From the NCBI RefSeq assembly GCF_009696675.1, contig NZ_VULN01000007.1, positions 1-64,000 on the forward strand: a stretch of DNA of 64,000 bases, read 5' to 3'. Position 1 is the first letter of the stretch. The number at the start of each line of letters is the position of its first letter. Under the pieces are notes generated by a model, which worked only from the letters and a program-made list of their open reading frames with translations, was not told where the DNA came from and searched no databases. Made by a program: the position numbers and the translations under genes. This DNA comes from Acidaminococcus fermentans. GTDB taxonomy: Bacteria > Bacillota > Negativicutes > Acidaminococcales > Acidaminococcaceae. Below, in pieces: positions 43,194 to 50,927 of this stretch.

Positions 43194-44156
43194 ATGCAAA
43201 AAAACAAGATGGATTTGCCGACACAGGTTCAAATCACCCTTTATTTAGGTAGCCAGTGCAATCTCCACTGTGCCTACTGCCACCGGGAGGCTTCGGATGG
43301 GGAAGGGGGCATTTCAGAAGAATTTCTGGCAAAATTGAAACGGAATCCTCCTAGAGCCATCAAGTTCATGGGAGGGGAACCTCTGCTTTACATGAAGGAA
43401 ATCCGGAAAGTGGTGGAAGCAGTGCCCCAAGCGAAGTTTGCGGTCAGCACCAACGGCATCGACATCGAAAAGCACCTGGATTATTTCCGGGAGCATTACT
43501 TCCAAATCTGCATCAGCTATGATGGGGCAGAAAGGGACCTGCGGGGGTACGATCCCTTCACCGCTCTTTGGGATTATCCGGATCTAGCGGTTTCCACTAC
43601 CCTGTATCATGGAAATACGGACCTGGGGGCCATTATGGCAAAGTTCCGGGGGAAGGAGAAAGTCATCGGCAGGAATCTGTCCTTCTTCCCGCATCTCATG
43701 CATGTAACCAACGAGGAGAATCGGAAGTATGCCCTGACCCGGGAGGACTACGATTCCATCCTGGAACAGTACAAGAAGTATGTGGGGTTGTATCTGTCCC
43801 GGTTCCGGAGGTTCGGCATCCGGGACAAGCGGTATGAAGGACTTTACCAAACCCTGGAACGGCGCAGGGAGGTTCAGTACATTTACGGAGAAACCTACTG
43901 CAGCAACCGGACCATCCGGAAGGTGGATGCCAAAGGACGGCAGTATCCGTGTCTTTATATCCGCCGCCAGGGGCTTTCCGATAACTGGTTGAAGGAACAG
44001 CAGGATCTCCTGGATGCCTTGAGTCCCGAATGCCGCCAGTGCTCTGTTTACGGCATGTGCGGCGGGGCCTGTATCGTCAGCCAGGAGCATGCTCAGGAGT
44101 GCCGGTTCTACAAGGCCCTCTACACCTGGTTCCAGAAGGAAGTGAACCGGCCATGA
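43194..44156 (+). CDS. Radical SAM/SPASM enzyme 2 of Cys-rich protein cassette
   Basis: This 320-aa enzyme has CNLHCAYC (Cys22, 26, 29), KFMGGEPLLYM, and a SPASM-type end with YCSNRT...YPCLY and CRQCSVYGMCGGAC (CX2CX5CX3C). It is shorter than enzyme 1 and only distantly similar, so the two probably perform different steps or act on different Cys-rich targets. ATG 43194 has GCAGGGG upstream. Its stop overlaps the next gene (ATGA). Location between tail fibre and holin genes makes phage late expression likely. Confidence 0.9.
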   Translation: MQKNKMDLPTQVQITLYLGSQCNLHCAYCHREASDGEGGISEEFLAKLKRNPPRAIKFMGGEPLLYMKEIRKVVEAVPQAKFAVSTNGIDIEKHLDYFREHYFQICISYDGAERDLRGYDPFTALWDYPDLAVSTTLYHGNTDLGAIMAKFRGKEKVIGRNLSFFPHLMHVTNEENRKYALTREDYDSILEQYKKYVGLYLSRFRRFGIRDKRYEGLYQTLERRREVQYIYGETYCSNRTIRKVDAKGRQYPCLYIRRQGLSDNWLKEQQDLLDALSPECRQCSVYGMCGGACIVSQEHAQECRFYKALYTWFQKEVNRP

Positions 44157-44806
44157 ACCATCTCTTTATCTTCCCGGAGGCGGTGCAGACAACGGATACC
44201 ATTTCCCTGGATCTGGAAGAAAGGCGACTGAGCTTCTCCTGCAGCAACAAACGAGTGGCCATCAACCTGGATGCCCTTCGGAGCGGGTCCTCCACGGTGA
44301 TCTTGAAGAACCCCATCACAGGGTCCGTGTATCCCCTGTTCAACTTCCGGGAGATTCTCCAGGTGATGGATCTGGGGCCCCAGGAGCTGCTGCGGACTCT
44401 GAGTCTGTGCTCCTTTGTGCAGATTGACAAGTACGGGAAGGATACCTTTATGAAGGTGTTCCTGCCCAAGGGCCAGCCGGAACTCCGAAGCCGCACTCAT
44501 GACTTCTCCCGTTTTCCTCATGTAGCCATGGCCGACCTCCACAAACTGGACCGGGCCTTTAGCTGGAGTGTGCATCATGTGGAGGCCCGGATCCATTACG
44601 GTCGGATCGAGGGAAGCCTGGTGTTTGAACGATCTGCCTTCTGGAAGGAGCCGGTTTATGTGAGCCACGCCGGCCAGACCCAGGAGCTGACCCAAGGGGA
44701 GAACTGGTTCTCCTTTGCCTGGAGTCCTACGGAAGACGTGTACTGCGGCACCGAACAGGGACGGTACAAAGGCCGGGCTCTCCATGTTTCTGGAGATCGA
44801 CGATAA
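44153..44806 (+). CDS. Unknown last protein of Cys-rich cassette (217 aa)
   Basis: The protein MNHLFIFPEAVQTTDTISLD... is not recognised. It appears to be a soluble, beta-rich protein (LEERRLSFSCSNKRVAINL, SGSSTVILKNPITGSVYPLF) with a His- and Trp-rich C-terminal half (AFSWSVHHVEARIHYG, ENWFSFAWSPTEDVYCG). It overlaps the radical SAM enzyme 2 stop by 4 bases. It could be a partner of the cassette or a tail component. Confidence 0.65.
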   Translation: MNHLFIFPEAVQTTDTISLDLEERRLSFSCSNKRVAINLDALRSGSSTVILKNPITGSVYPLFNFREILQVMDLGPQELLRTLSLCSFVQIDKYGKDTFMKVFLPKGQPELRSRTHDFSRFPHVAMADLHKLDRAFSWSVHHVEARIHYGRIEGSLVFERSAFWKEPVYVSHAGQTQELTQGENWFSFAWSPTEDVYCGTEQGRYKGRALHVSGDRR

Positions 44807-44824
44807 CAGAAAGGAGGGAAGACC

Positions 44825-45121
44825 ATGAACTTCATTAGCTACACTTTTGTGAACGCGGTAATCAGTGCCCTGGCAGTCTTCGGGTGCTGGCTGATCCTGC
44901 GGCCACAAAAAATCGAGAACCAGGCGCTCCACAAAAGCATCGACAACAACACCAAAGCTCTGGAAGATTTGACGGGGCTCATCAACGAAATGCGGGTGGC
45001 CCAGGCAGGCATCGAGACCAATATCGACAACCTGTGGCACCGGTACAAGGACCTGAAGGGAGAAGTGGACCGCATCCACGATCACAGTAATCTGGGGAAT
45101 CCGCCATGTTTGAAAAAGTAA
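44825..45121 (+). CDS. Small membrane-anchored coiled-coil protein (XhlA-like)
   Basis: This 98-aa protein has one N-terminal membrane helix (FVNAVISALAVFGCWLIL). A long coiled coil (SIDNNTKALEDLTGLINEM, VAQAGIETNIDNLWHRYKDL) follows. Such hemolysin XhlA-like proteins lie next to phage holins and help lysis. AAGGAGGG precedes ATG 44825. It overlaps the holin gene by 16 bases. Confidence 0.75.
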   Translation: MNFISYTFVNAVISALAVFGCWLILRPQKIENQALHKSIDNNTKALEDLTGLINEMRVAQAGIETNIDNLWHRYKDLKGEVDRIHDHSNLGNPPCLKK

Positions 45122-45420
45122 AAGGGATACTGACTAAAGGCCTGGATGCGGTGAAAGCACGCCTGAACCAATTCCAGCAGCCCATCAAATGGATCGTCAT
45201 AGGGTATCTTGTGACGGTCTTTCTTTTTGTGCTTTCCTACTATGGCTTCTGGCTGTATCTGGCGGTGACGGGGAAAATCCAGCTGCCGGACCTTCTGGCC
45301 ATGGTGCGGGAACTGGTCGGGCCTGCCATGGTGGGGTTTGTCACCTTCATTGCAGGCTGCTTTGTGGATCTTGACGGGAACGGCATCCCGGACCACTTTG
45401 AAAAGGAGGAGAAGAAATGA
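45106..45420 (+). CDS. Holin
   Basis: The 104-aa protein has two hydrophobic segments (WIVIGYLVTVFLFVLSYYG and GPAMVGFVTFIAGCFV) and a charged C-terminus (DLDGNGIPDHFEKEEKK). Its position immediately before the amidase supports a holin that permeabilises the inner membrane. It overlaps both neighbours, with ATGA coupling to the amidase. Confidence 0.78.
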   Translation: MFEKVKGILTKGLDAVKARLNQFQQPIKWIVIGYLVTVFLFVLSYYGFWLYLAVTGKIQLPDLLAMVRELVGPAMVGFVTFIAGCFVDLDGNGIPDHFEKEEKK

Positions 45421-45971
45421 AGATTTTTATCAATCCGGGGCATATGCCCGGCGTGGACAGCGGGGCTGTCAATGACAAATACGGCGTCACGGAAGCCGGT
45501 ATCGTAAAGGAAATCGGGGCAGGGGTCCAGCAGTACCTGAACCGGGTGGGCTATGACTGCCTGCTGGTCCAGTCCGACAATCTCTGCGGAGAATCTCCCA
45601 ACTATACCAATATTTGTACCAGTGCCAACGGGTGGCAGGCGGACCTGTTCCTTTCCATCCACTGCAACGCGGCGGCTGCAGAAGAAGCTCAGGGGACGGA
45701 AACCCTGGTGTACAGCAGTGACAGTGCAGAAGTCTGCGGTCTGGCGGAATGCATCCAGAACCAGATCGTCCAGAGCCTGGGCACCGTGGACCGGGGCGTC
45801 AAGGAACGGCCGGGGCTGGCGGTGCTCCGGGAGACGGATATGCCGGCTGTCCTTGTGGAAACGGCTTTTATCACCAATGAGGAAGATGTACAGCTCCTGA
45901 TGAACCGGAAGGACGAATTTGCCCGTGCCATTGCCCGCGGGGTGACGGATTATGTGGCCCAGAAAGGATGA
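45417..45971 (+). CDS. N-acetylmuramoyl-L-alanine amidase endolysin
   Basis: This 184-aa lysin is a single amidase_3 domain: IFINPGHMPGVDSGAV (zinc His), VTEAGIVKEIG (zinc Glu), LFLSIHCNAAA (zinc His) and VLVETAFITNEEDVQLL (catalytic Glu). It cleaves the amide bond between muramic acid and the peptide stem. There is no cell-wall-binding domain or signal peptide, so it depends on the holin for release. Absence of a wall-binding domain is common for lysins acting on thin, outer-membrane-covered walls. Confidence 0.92.
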   Translation: MKIFINPGHMPGVDSGAVNDKYGVTEAGIVKEIGAGVQQYLNRVGYDCLLVQSDNLCGESPNYTNICTSANGWQADLFLSIHCNAAAAEEAQGTETLVYSSDSAEVCGLAECIQNQIVQSLGTVDRGVKERPGLAVLRETDMPAVLVETAFITNEEDVQLLMNRKDEFARAIARGVTDYVAQKG

Positions 45972-45977
45972 GAGACC

Positions 45978-46067
45978 ATGGACATGTGGCGGATCAGCGA
46001 TGAATTTCTTCTGGGCTATCTGTTGGGCATCCTGACCGGGGTGCTTCTCTTTACCCTGGTCATCTGA
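45978..46067 (+). CDS. 29-aa membrane peptide of lysis cassette
   Basis: The frame from ATG 45978 encodes MDMWRISDEFLLGYLLGIL followed by TGVLLFTLVI, a single membrane helix. GAGAGACC precedes it. Tiny membrane peptides occur in phage lysis cassettes as holin partners or antiholins. It is short, so chance is not excluded. Confidence 0.45.
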   Translation: MDMWRISDEFLLGYLLGILTGVLLFTLVI

Positions 46068-46076
46068 AGAAAGAGG

Positions 46077-46439
46077 GTGGGGATCATTGAGAAAAAGCGC
46101 CTGGTGCTTATTTCTGTGCTTGTTGTTGTCCTTTCCGCAGGTCTCCTGGGCCTCTACGTATTCCATAACGGAAGAGGAACTGACCCGGTTGGAAGCGAAT
46201 ATAAGCGAGCTGCAGACCATCAACAACAGATTACAGAAGGAATCCAGTCAGCAGAAGAAACGCATGGAGGAATTGGAAACGCAATTGACCGCAGCGCAGA
46301 GCGAATTGCAGAAAGCCATGGAACAGTCCAGTCTGCTCGGGAATCAGTTGAAAGAACTGGAGAGGACCTCGATCAGGCAGGAAGAATCCTTGCGGATTGC
46401 CAACGAATCCTTAGCCGCGTACGAGAAAGAAAACAATAG
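46077..46439 (+). CDS. Possible i-spanin-like protein (overlapping frame 1)
   Basis: From GTG 46077 the frame encodes 120 residues with an N-terminal membrane helix (RLVLISVLVVVLSAGLLGL). A helical periplasmic-type tail with repeated SAEE/SAER patterns follows, ending ILADCQRILSRVRERKQ. This is the layout of an Rz-type inner-membrane spanin. The ribosome site is poor (GAAAGAGG directly adjacent). It overlaps almost wholly with the 46087 frame, as Rz/Rz1 genes often do. Either frame could be spurious. If both are real, they suit an outer-membrane host. Confidence 0.45.
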   Translation: MGIIEKKRLVLISVLVVVLSAGLLGLYVFHNGRGTDPVGSEYKRAADHQQQITEGIQSAEETHGGIGNAIDRSAERIAESHGTVQSARESVERTGEDLDQAGRILADCQRILSRVRERKQ

Positions 46440-46521
46440 GACACAAAAACGACTGAAGGCCCAGCGGAACCTGGCTTACGGGATAGGGACAGTGCTGCTG
46501 GCGGCTTTGGTGCGGAAATGA
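46087..46521 (+). CDS. Exported coiled-coil lysis-region protein (overlapping frame 2)
   Basis: From TTG 46087 the frame encodes 144 residues with a signal peptide (MRKSAWCLFLCLLLSFPQ, cleavage near VSWA-S). A long coiled coil follows (LEANISELQTINNRLQKE, MEELETQLTAAQSELQKAM), then a C-terminal hydrophobic stretch (NLAYGIGTVLLAALVRK). AGAGGGTGGGG precedes the TTG. It lies after the amidase, where spanins or accessory lysis proteins lie, and is followed by a terminator. No lipobox is visible. Confidence 0.6.
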   Translation: MRKSAWCLFLCLLLSFPQVSWASTYSITEEELTRLEANISELQTINNRLQKESSQQKKRMEELETQLTAAQSELQKAMEQSSLLGNQLKELERTSIRQEESLRIANESLAAYEKENNRTQKRLKAQRNLAYGIGTVLLAALVRK

Positions 46522-46525
46522 AGAA

Positions 46526-46566
46526 AACCGTGGTGGGAAGCTCTCTGCCACGGTTCTTTTTTTATT
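46526..46566 (+). terminator. Terminator ending the phage late operon
   Basis: AACCGTGG (46526-46533) pairs with CCACGGTT (46548-46555), followed by CTTTTTTTATT. It marks the likely right end of the phage structural/lysis operon. Confidence 0.88.
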
Positions 46567-46594
46567 GCAGTTCCAAAATTTGCACACTGTCTAT

Positions 46595-46602
46595 GTTATA
46601 AT
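46595..46602 (+). promoter_or_regulatory. Extended -10 promoter of the Nudix gene
   Basis: TG-T-TATAAT (TATAAT at 46597-46602) is a good extended -10 element 26 bases before ATG 46629. No clear -35 lies at the normal distance, which is tolerable for an extended -10. Confidence 0.5.
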
Positions 46603-46628
46603 AACTGTATATGCAGGGAGAAGGGGAG

Positions 46629-47042
46629 ATGGCTTTGAAAACGGTACGGGTTGTGGCGGCGCTGATTCTCAACCAGGATAAGGTCCTGGCCACCCAACGG
46701 GGGTATGGAGAATTCAAAGATGGATGGGAATTCCCTGGGGGAAAGATCGAGCCAGGGGAAACTCCGGAACAGGCCATCAAACGGGAGATCCGGGAAGAGC
46801 TGGCTACGGACATCCGGGTGGAACAGCCTCTCACCACGGTTGAATACGACTATCCCACCTTCCATCTTTCCATGGAATGCTTCATCTGTAAAGTGGAAAA
46901 AGGAAACCTGATCCTATTGGAACACGAAGCGAAAAAGTGGCTTTCCTTTGATGAACTGGATGCTGTGGATTGGCTGCCAGCAGATCAGCTGGTGGTGACG
47001 GCATTTCGGAAATATATGTGCAAAAGAGGAGCGGAAAAATGA
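46629..47042 (+). CDS. Nudix hydrolase, MutT-like 8-oxo-dGTP diphosphatase
   Basis: This 137-aa protein has a Nudix box at 38-60 (GKIEPGETPEQAIKREIREE) with the Glu residues needed for Mg2+. The flanking WEFPGG and the substrate-loop region resemble MutT/NudG-type enzymes that hydrolyse oxidised nucleotides. AGGGGAG lies just before ATG 46629; the ATG at 46611 has no site. It has its own promoter and overlaps the next gene (ATGA). It is more likely chromosomal than phage. Confidence 0.88.
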   Translation: MALKTVRVVAALILNQDKVLATQRGYGEFKDGWEFPGGKIEPGETPEQAIKREIREELATDIRVEQPLTTVEYDYPTFHLSMECFICKVEKGNLILLEHEAKKWLSFDELDAVDWLPADQLVVTAFRKYMCKRGAEK

Positions 47043-47779
47043 AAGTGATTCGTAACCTGGTTATGAGCATACTTTGTATCAGCCTTGCTTTCCTGTCCTG
47101 TACATCACCCGTTTCAGCTGCCAGAACACCCATCCAGTATATGATGAGACGCATGAATTATATGCAGGGGACCTGGTATGGGGTAGAAAATCCTTCGGAC
47201 ATTGTTACTTTCAATGGTGGACTTTTCAACGGAAAACAAATCGTTGGATTTGATAACCTGGCAGGAGGGGGCGGCGATTTTGGCTGTAACATGATAATAC
47301 AGCAAGATGGGGAAGAGACAAATATTCTGCTGGATGCTCAAAATTTAGGTCCGGCGGATAAGCCATATCATCAATATCTGCGTATAAATGATATTTTGTA
47401 TACCCGGAGCCAGGGGCCTCTTTATGGAGAATCAGTAGGCGGGATTTATTTGGGGATGCCTGTAGGAAAAGTCGTAGAATTATATGGAAAGCCAGATTTG
47501 ACGGAGCAGCAAAGGAGCCGAATACTCTATGCCTATACCAGGTTGGGGATGATGTTGGATATTCGGGATGGAATCGTACAGCAAATCCGTATTTATAAGC
47601 TGGGTGATCGAAAACTGGATAATACCCTGTTGGATTGCAACAGCTCTCTTGATGAATTTAAGGAAGCCTATGGCTTGTCGGAAATCAAAATGAGGGGAGC
47701 TAATTCTATAGGTAAGGAAGAGTATCTTTGGTTTAATGAGTATCCCCAAAGCATTGCTCTATCACTGTACTGGAATTAA
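47039..47779 (+). CDS. Exported protein of unknown function
   Basis: This 246-aa protein has a signal peptide (VIRNLVMSILCISLAFLSC, cleavage likely after PVSA). The mature part begins ARTPIQYMMRR and includes GTWYGVENPSDIVTFNGG and MPVGKVVELYGKPDLTEQQR, suggesting small periplasmic beta domains. A Cys in FLSCTS is close to a lipobox but the -3 residue is not ideal. It is coupled to the Nudix gene by a 4-base overlap. It is lower in GC than the prophage. Function unknown. Confidence 0.7.
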   Translation: MKVIRNLVMSILCISLAFLSCTSPVSAARTPIQYMMRRMNYMQGTWYGVENPSDIVTFNGGLFNGKQIVGFDNLAGGGGDFGCNMIIQQDGEETNILLDAQNLGPADKPYHQYLRINDILYTRSQGPLYGESVGGIYLGMPVGKVVELYGKPDLTEQQRSRILYAYTRLGMMLDIRDGIVQQIRIYKLGDRKLDNTLLDCNSSLDEFKEAYGLSEIKMRGANSIGKEEYLWFNEYPQSIALSLYWN

Positions 47780-47787
47780 AATGGAAA

Positions 47788-47985
47788 ATGGGTGGTCGAT
47801 TCCAAGGCCACCAATCGAGGACCGAGAAATTTCAGAAGGCCATAGAAAGCGTGTATCGGGTACTCTTCACACGAAGCCGCAAAGGGATGTTCCTGTATTT
47901 TCCAAGGGAATCGAAGGATTGGAAGTTGGAAGAGACGTATCGGTGGTTTGTGGGGATGATGGAGATAGAAGAAAAAGATTTATAA
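47788..47985 (+). pseudogene. 3' fragment of a DUF2075-type ATPase/helicase gene
   Basis: The 65-residue reading frame contains AIESVYRVLFTRSRKGMFLYFP and KLEETYRWFVGMM, which match the C-terminal end of DUF2075-family ATP-binding proteins (the YRVLLTRxRKG motif of helicase-like ATPases). The rest of the gene is missing, so this is a truncated remnant. Its presence marks past deletion next to the prophage end. Confidence 0.6.
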
Positions 47986-48029
47986 GGCAATTATGGATTC
48001 TCCTTACTTTCAAGCATGGAGGAATGAAT

Positions 48030-48272
48030 ATGTTAGATACAATAGTCGGGGATGTGGTAGGATCTCGTTTTGAATGGAACAATCACAAAGGTAAGAATTT
48101 TGATTTTCTTACATATTAATGTGAATTGACCGACGACAGTATTATGACCTTAGTCGTAACTAAGGCAATTCTTGAATATGACGGAGATTTAAAGATACTT
48201 TCTAAGTTAACTGTCAGTTATATGCAGCGCCTTGGAAGATTATATCCAGATTCGGGTTATGGTAATAATTGA
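48030..48272 (+). pseudogene. Broken ADP-ribosylglycohydrolase (DraG-like) fragment
   Basis: From ATG 48030 the reading frame gives MLDTIVGDVVGSRFEWNNH, an in-frame TAA after FLTY, then CELTDDSIMTLVVTKAILE and SYMQRLGRLYPDSGYGNN before a second stop. GDVVGSRFEW and TDDSIMT are the N-terminal metal/substrate motifs of the ADP-ribosylglycohydrolase family. The internal stop and truncation at about 80 residues show it is non-functional. Confidence 0.7.
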
Positions 48273-48303
48273 TAATGAATAATATAAAAAGGGGCATTAA
48301 TTT

Positions 48304-48960
48304 ATGAGCGATCAAATTAAATCCAAGCAGCGAGTTACTGATCATGGCGAGGTGTTTACGGCCCCACGAGAAGTTAATGCTATGCTAGATCTTGTAAAAC
48401 AAGAGACCGAACGGATAGACAGTCGTTTCTTGGAACCTGCCTGTGGTGAAGGAGCATTCTTGGAGGAAGTGCTTCGAAGAAAGATGGCTGTTGTTAAAAA
48501 ACAATATGGTAAGAATGCATTTGACTATGAACGATATTCTGTTTTAGCAGTAACAAGTATTTATGGCGTTGATATTATGGAAGATAATACTGAAATATGT
48601 CGTCAGAATCTGTTTAATATATGGAATAAAGAATACACGACAGTTGCAAAAAAACAAGCTAATGATCAATGCAGAAATGTCGTGAAATTTATTCTTTCAA
48701 AAAATATTATTTGTGGGGATGCATTGACAATGTTGAAAAATGACGGGAAACCAATCATTTTTGCTGAATGGAATCTTGTGACAGGTGACCAGATAAAACG
48801 ACGGGATTATGCCTTGAATGAGCTATTGGAAGGTCACGACGAACAGATGAATATATTCATGATGGACTGGGAATACGATGAAGAGGTACAGGCTTTTATC
48901 CCATCCCCGGTAAAGGAATATCCGTTAACAGATTATAGGAGGATAGCAGATTATGAGTGA
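48304..48960 (+). CDS. Methylase-like subunit of restriction-modification island
   Basis: The 218-aa protein has HGEVFTAPREVNAMLDLV and the AdoMet motif FLEPACGEGAFLEEVL, then CGDALTML. The catalytic NPPY expected next is absent, and the chain runs on to FAEWNLVTGDQIKRRDYALNE. Such short 'subunit M' proteins accompany full NPPY methylases and helicase-type restriction proteins. It overlaps the next gene by 8 bases. Composition is strongly AT-rich relative to the prophage. Confidence 0.75.
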   Translation: MSDQIKSKQRVTDHGEVFTAPREVNAMLDLVKQETERIDSRFLEPACGEGAFLEEVLRRKMAVVKKQYGKNAFDYERYSVLAVTSIYGVDIMEDNTEICRQNLFNIWNKEYTTVAKKQANDQCRNVVKFILSKNIICGDALTMLKNDGKPIIFAEWNLVTGDQIKRRDYALNELLEGHDEQMNIFMMDWEYDEEVQAFIPSPVKEYPLTDYRRIADYE

Positions 48961-50479
48961 CGATTTATACACAGCAACATATAACCCGGATGTGATCTCG
49001 TGTCTGGCGAATCTCTCTAATGATGAAGTATTTACACCTCCCGAAGTAGCCAATGCTATGCTGGATATGCTACCGCAGAAGTTGTTTGAAAACCCGGATA
49101 CTAAGTTTCTTGATCCATCTACAAAATCTGGCGTGTTTTTGCGCGAAATTGCAAAAAGGCTGATTATCGGACTTGAAGATAAAATCCCTGATCTGCAGGA
49201 TAGACTTGATCATATTTTTCATAAGCAGCTTTATGGAATAGCGATAACTGAGTTAACGAGCTTACTGGCGCGCAGAAGTTTGTACTGCTCAAAATATCCA
49301 AACAGTATTTATTCTGTATCCCCTTTTGATGATGTACAGGGAAATATTAGATATAGGAAGATTAAGCATCGTTTTAAGAACAACTTTTGTATTTATTGCG
49401 GAGCTTCAAAAAGCGAATATGGAGAAAAAAAACGTGGGGATGATCTTGAAACTCATGCTTATGAGTTTATTCATACGACAAAACCGGAGGCAATTTTCAA
49501 TATGAAGTTTGATGTTATTATTAGCAACCCGCCGTATCAGCTGAGTGATTCTGGAAATGGGAAAAGCGCTAAACCAATTTATCAATATTTTGTAGAACAA
49601 GCCATGAAACTGAAACCTAGATACTTGACTATGGTAATTCCATCAAGGTGGTTCACAGGGGGGAAAGGTCTTACTGATTTTAGACATGAAATGCTATCTG
49701 ATAAGAGAATCAGAAAACTTGTTGATTATGAAAATTTTAAAGACATTTTTCCAGGAGTAGATCTTGCAGGTGGGGCATGCTATTTCCTTTGGGACAGAGA
49801 TAACCCTGGGACCTGTGAGGTGACAAATTTTAGTAAAGATGAGCCTACTGTAGCAATTCGTAACTTAGATGAATATGAAGTTTTTATTAGGCAAAATAAG
49901 GCTGTTGAAATTGTCAAGAAAGTTACTAGCCAAAACAAGAAATTTTTAAGCGATCGTGTTTCATCCAGAAAACCGTTTGGTCTTCCAACTAACTATAAGC
50001 CACAGGAAAAAGGGGTTCCGTGTTGGTTTATACAGCGTATAGGACTAAAGTATGCAAAAAGCATTGATGTAGATGATACCCATCAATATTTAAACAAATG
50101 GAAATTCCTTGCACCTAAAGCTCCGATTGCTGGCCAAACCGATTTTACAAAACCTGTCGGATTTTATTACGATGGTAATACCATAATCGCAAAACCGGGC
50201 GAATGTTGCACTGAATCTTATATCATATTGGGAGCTTTTGATACAGAGGATGAGGTTAAATCGTATAAGTCATATATTTTTACAAAAACGGTACGATTCT
50301 TATTGTTACAGACTGTAACGTCTCAAGATGTGACAAAAAAGAACTATTGCTTTGTACCGGACCTTGGAGATTATTCTGGTAAATATACTGATGAACAGCT
50401 TGTTAAACTTTGGAACTTATCTGATAACGAGTGGAGATACATTGATTCTCGAATAGCTGACGTCAATGAAAAGGCATGA
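48953..50479 (+). CDS. Eco57I-type adenine-specific DNA methyltransferase
   Basis: This 508-aa enzyme has motif I (KFLDPSTKSGVFLREIAK), a zinc-like CIYCGASKSEYG insertion and the catalytic NPPY at 192-195 in DVIISNPPYQLSD. YLTMVIPSRWFTGGKG and a C-terminal target-recognition region follow. It should methylate adenine N6 at a specific DNA site. It is translationally coupled to the 48304 gene and lies upstream of a GIY-YIG/helicase protein that probably supplies restriction. Confidence 0.85.
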   Translation: MSDDLYTATYNPDVISCLANLSNDEVFTPPEVANAMLDMLPQKLFENPDTKFLDPSTKSGVFLREIAKRLIIGLEDKIPDLQDRLDHIFHKQLYGIAITELTSLLARRSLYCSKYPNSIYSVSPFDDVQGNIRYRKIKHRFKNNFCIYCGASKSEYGEKKRGDDLETHAYEFIHTTKPEAIFNMKFDVIISNPPYQLSDSGNGKSAKPIYQYFVEQAMKLKPRYLTMVIPSRWFTGGKGLTDFRHEMLSDKRIRKLVDYENFKDIFPGVDLAGGACYFLWDRDNPGTCEVTNFSKDEPTVAIRNLDEYEVFIRQNKAVEIVKKVTSQNKKFLSDRVSSRKPFGLPTNYKPQEKGVPCWFIQRIGLKYAKSIDVDDTHQYLNKWKFLAPKAPIAGQTDFTKPVGFYYDGNTIIAKPGECCTESYIILGAFDTEDEVKSYKSYIFTKTVRFLLLQTVTSQDVTKKNYCFVPDLGDYSGKYTDEQLVKLWNLSDNEWRYIDSRIADVNEKA

Positions 50480-50496
50480 ATAAGGGATGGTGAAGC

Positions 50497-50927
50497 ATGG
50501 ACGATCATTGGATAATTCCATCTAATTATGAAAGGTATAACATAAAATAGCACTTTAGTCATAGCAAATTATTTGGAGGAATTTTTTATTTATCAGAAGA
50601 AAATGTGATATTGTGTACATTTATGTAGGTAAACCGATAAGTGAAGTAAAATATCGCTGCAAAGTAGTTGAAGATCAAATTGATGACTTTCAATTGTATA
50701 AAAATTTGTATGCGATTCCCAAAAAGGTATACCATAATTATTTTTCTAATAGAGACGAGTATATTAAGCTTGAATTTGAATACGAGTATCCATATGGGAC
50801 TTTTATGTTGGAAAGTTTACGTAATCATGGGTTTGGACAGGTACAAATTCAAGCACGTACAAGTAGAGAGTTACAAAATATAATAAATTCAATTGAGAGA
50901 GCAATGAGAAACGGGGGAAAAAGATAA
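50497..50927 (+). pseudogene. Broken EVE/PUA-like domain gene
   Basis: ATG 50497 starts MDDHWIIPSNYERYNIK, typical of an EVE-domain start, and then hits TAG; the frame after that is displaced. The rest of the domain is read in another frame: DIVYIYVGKPISEVKYRCKV, EYIKLEFEYEYPYGTFMLE and a final helix to 50927. The last 104 residues are still open from GTG 50613. EVE domains bind modified bases and often accompany restriction systems. The nonsense and shift mutations suggest that this reader has been lost. A shortened product from 50613 is possible. Confidence 0.6.
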
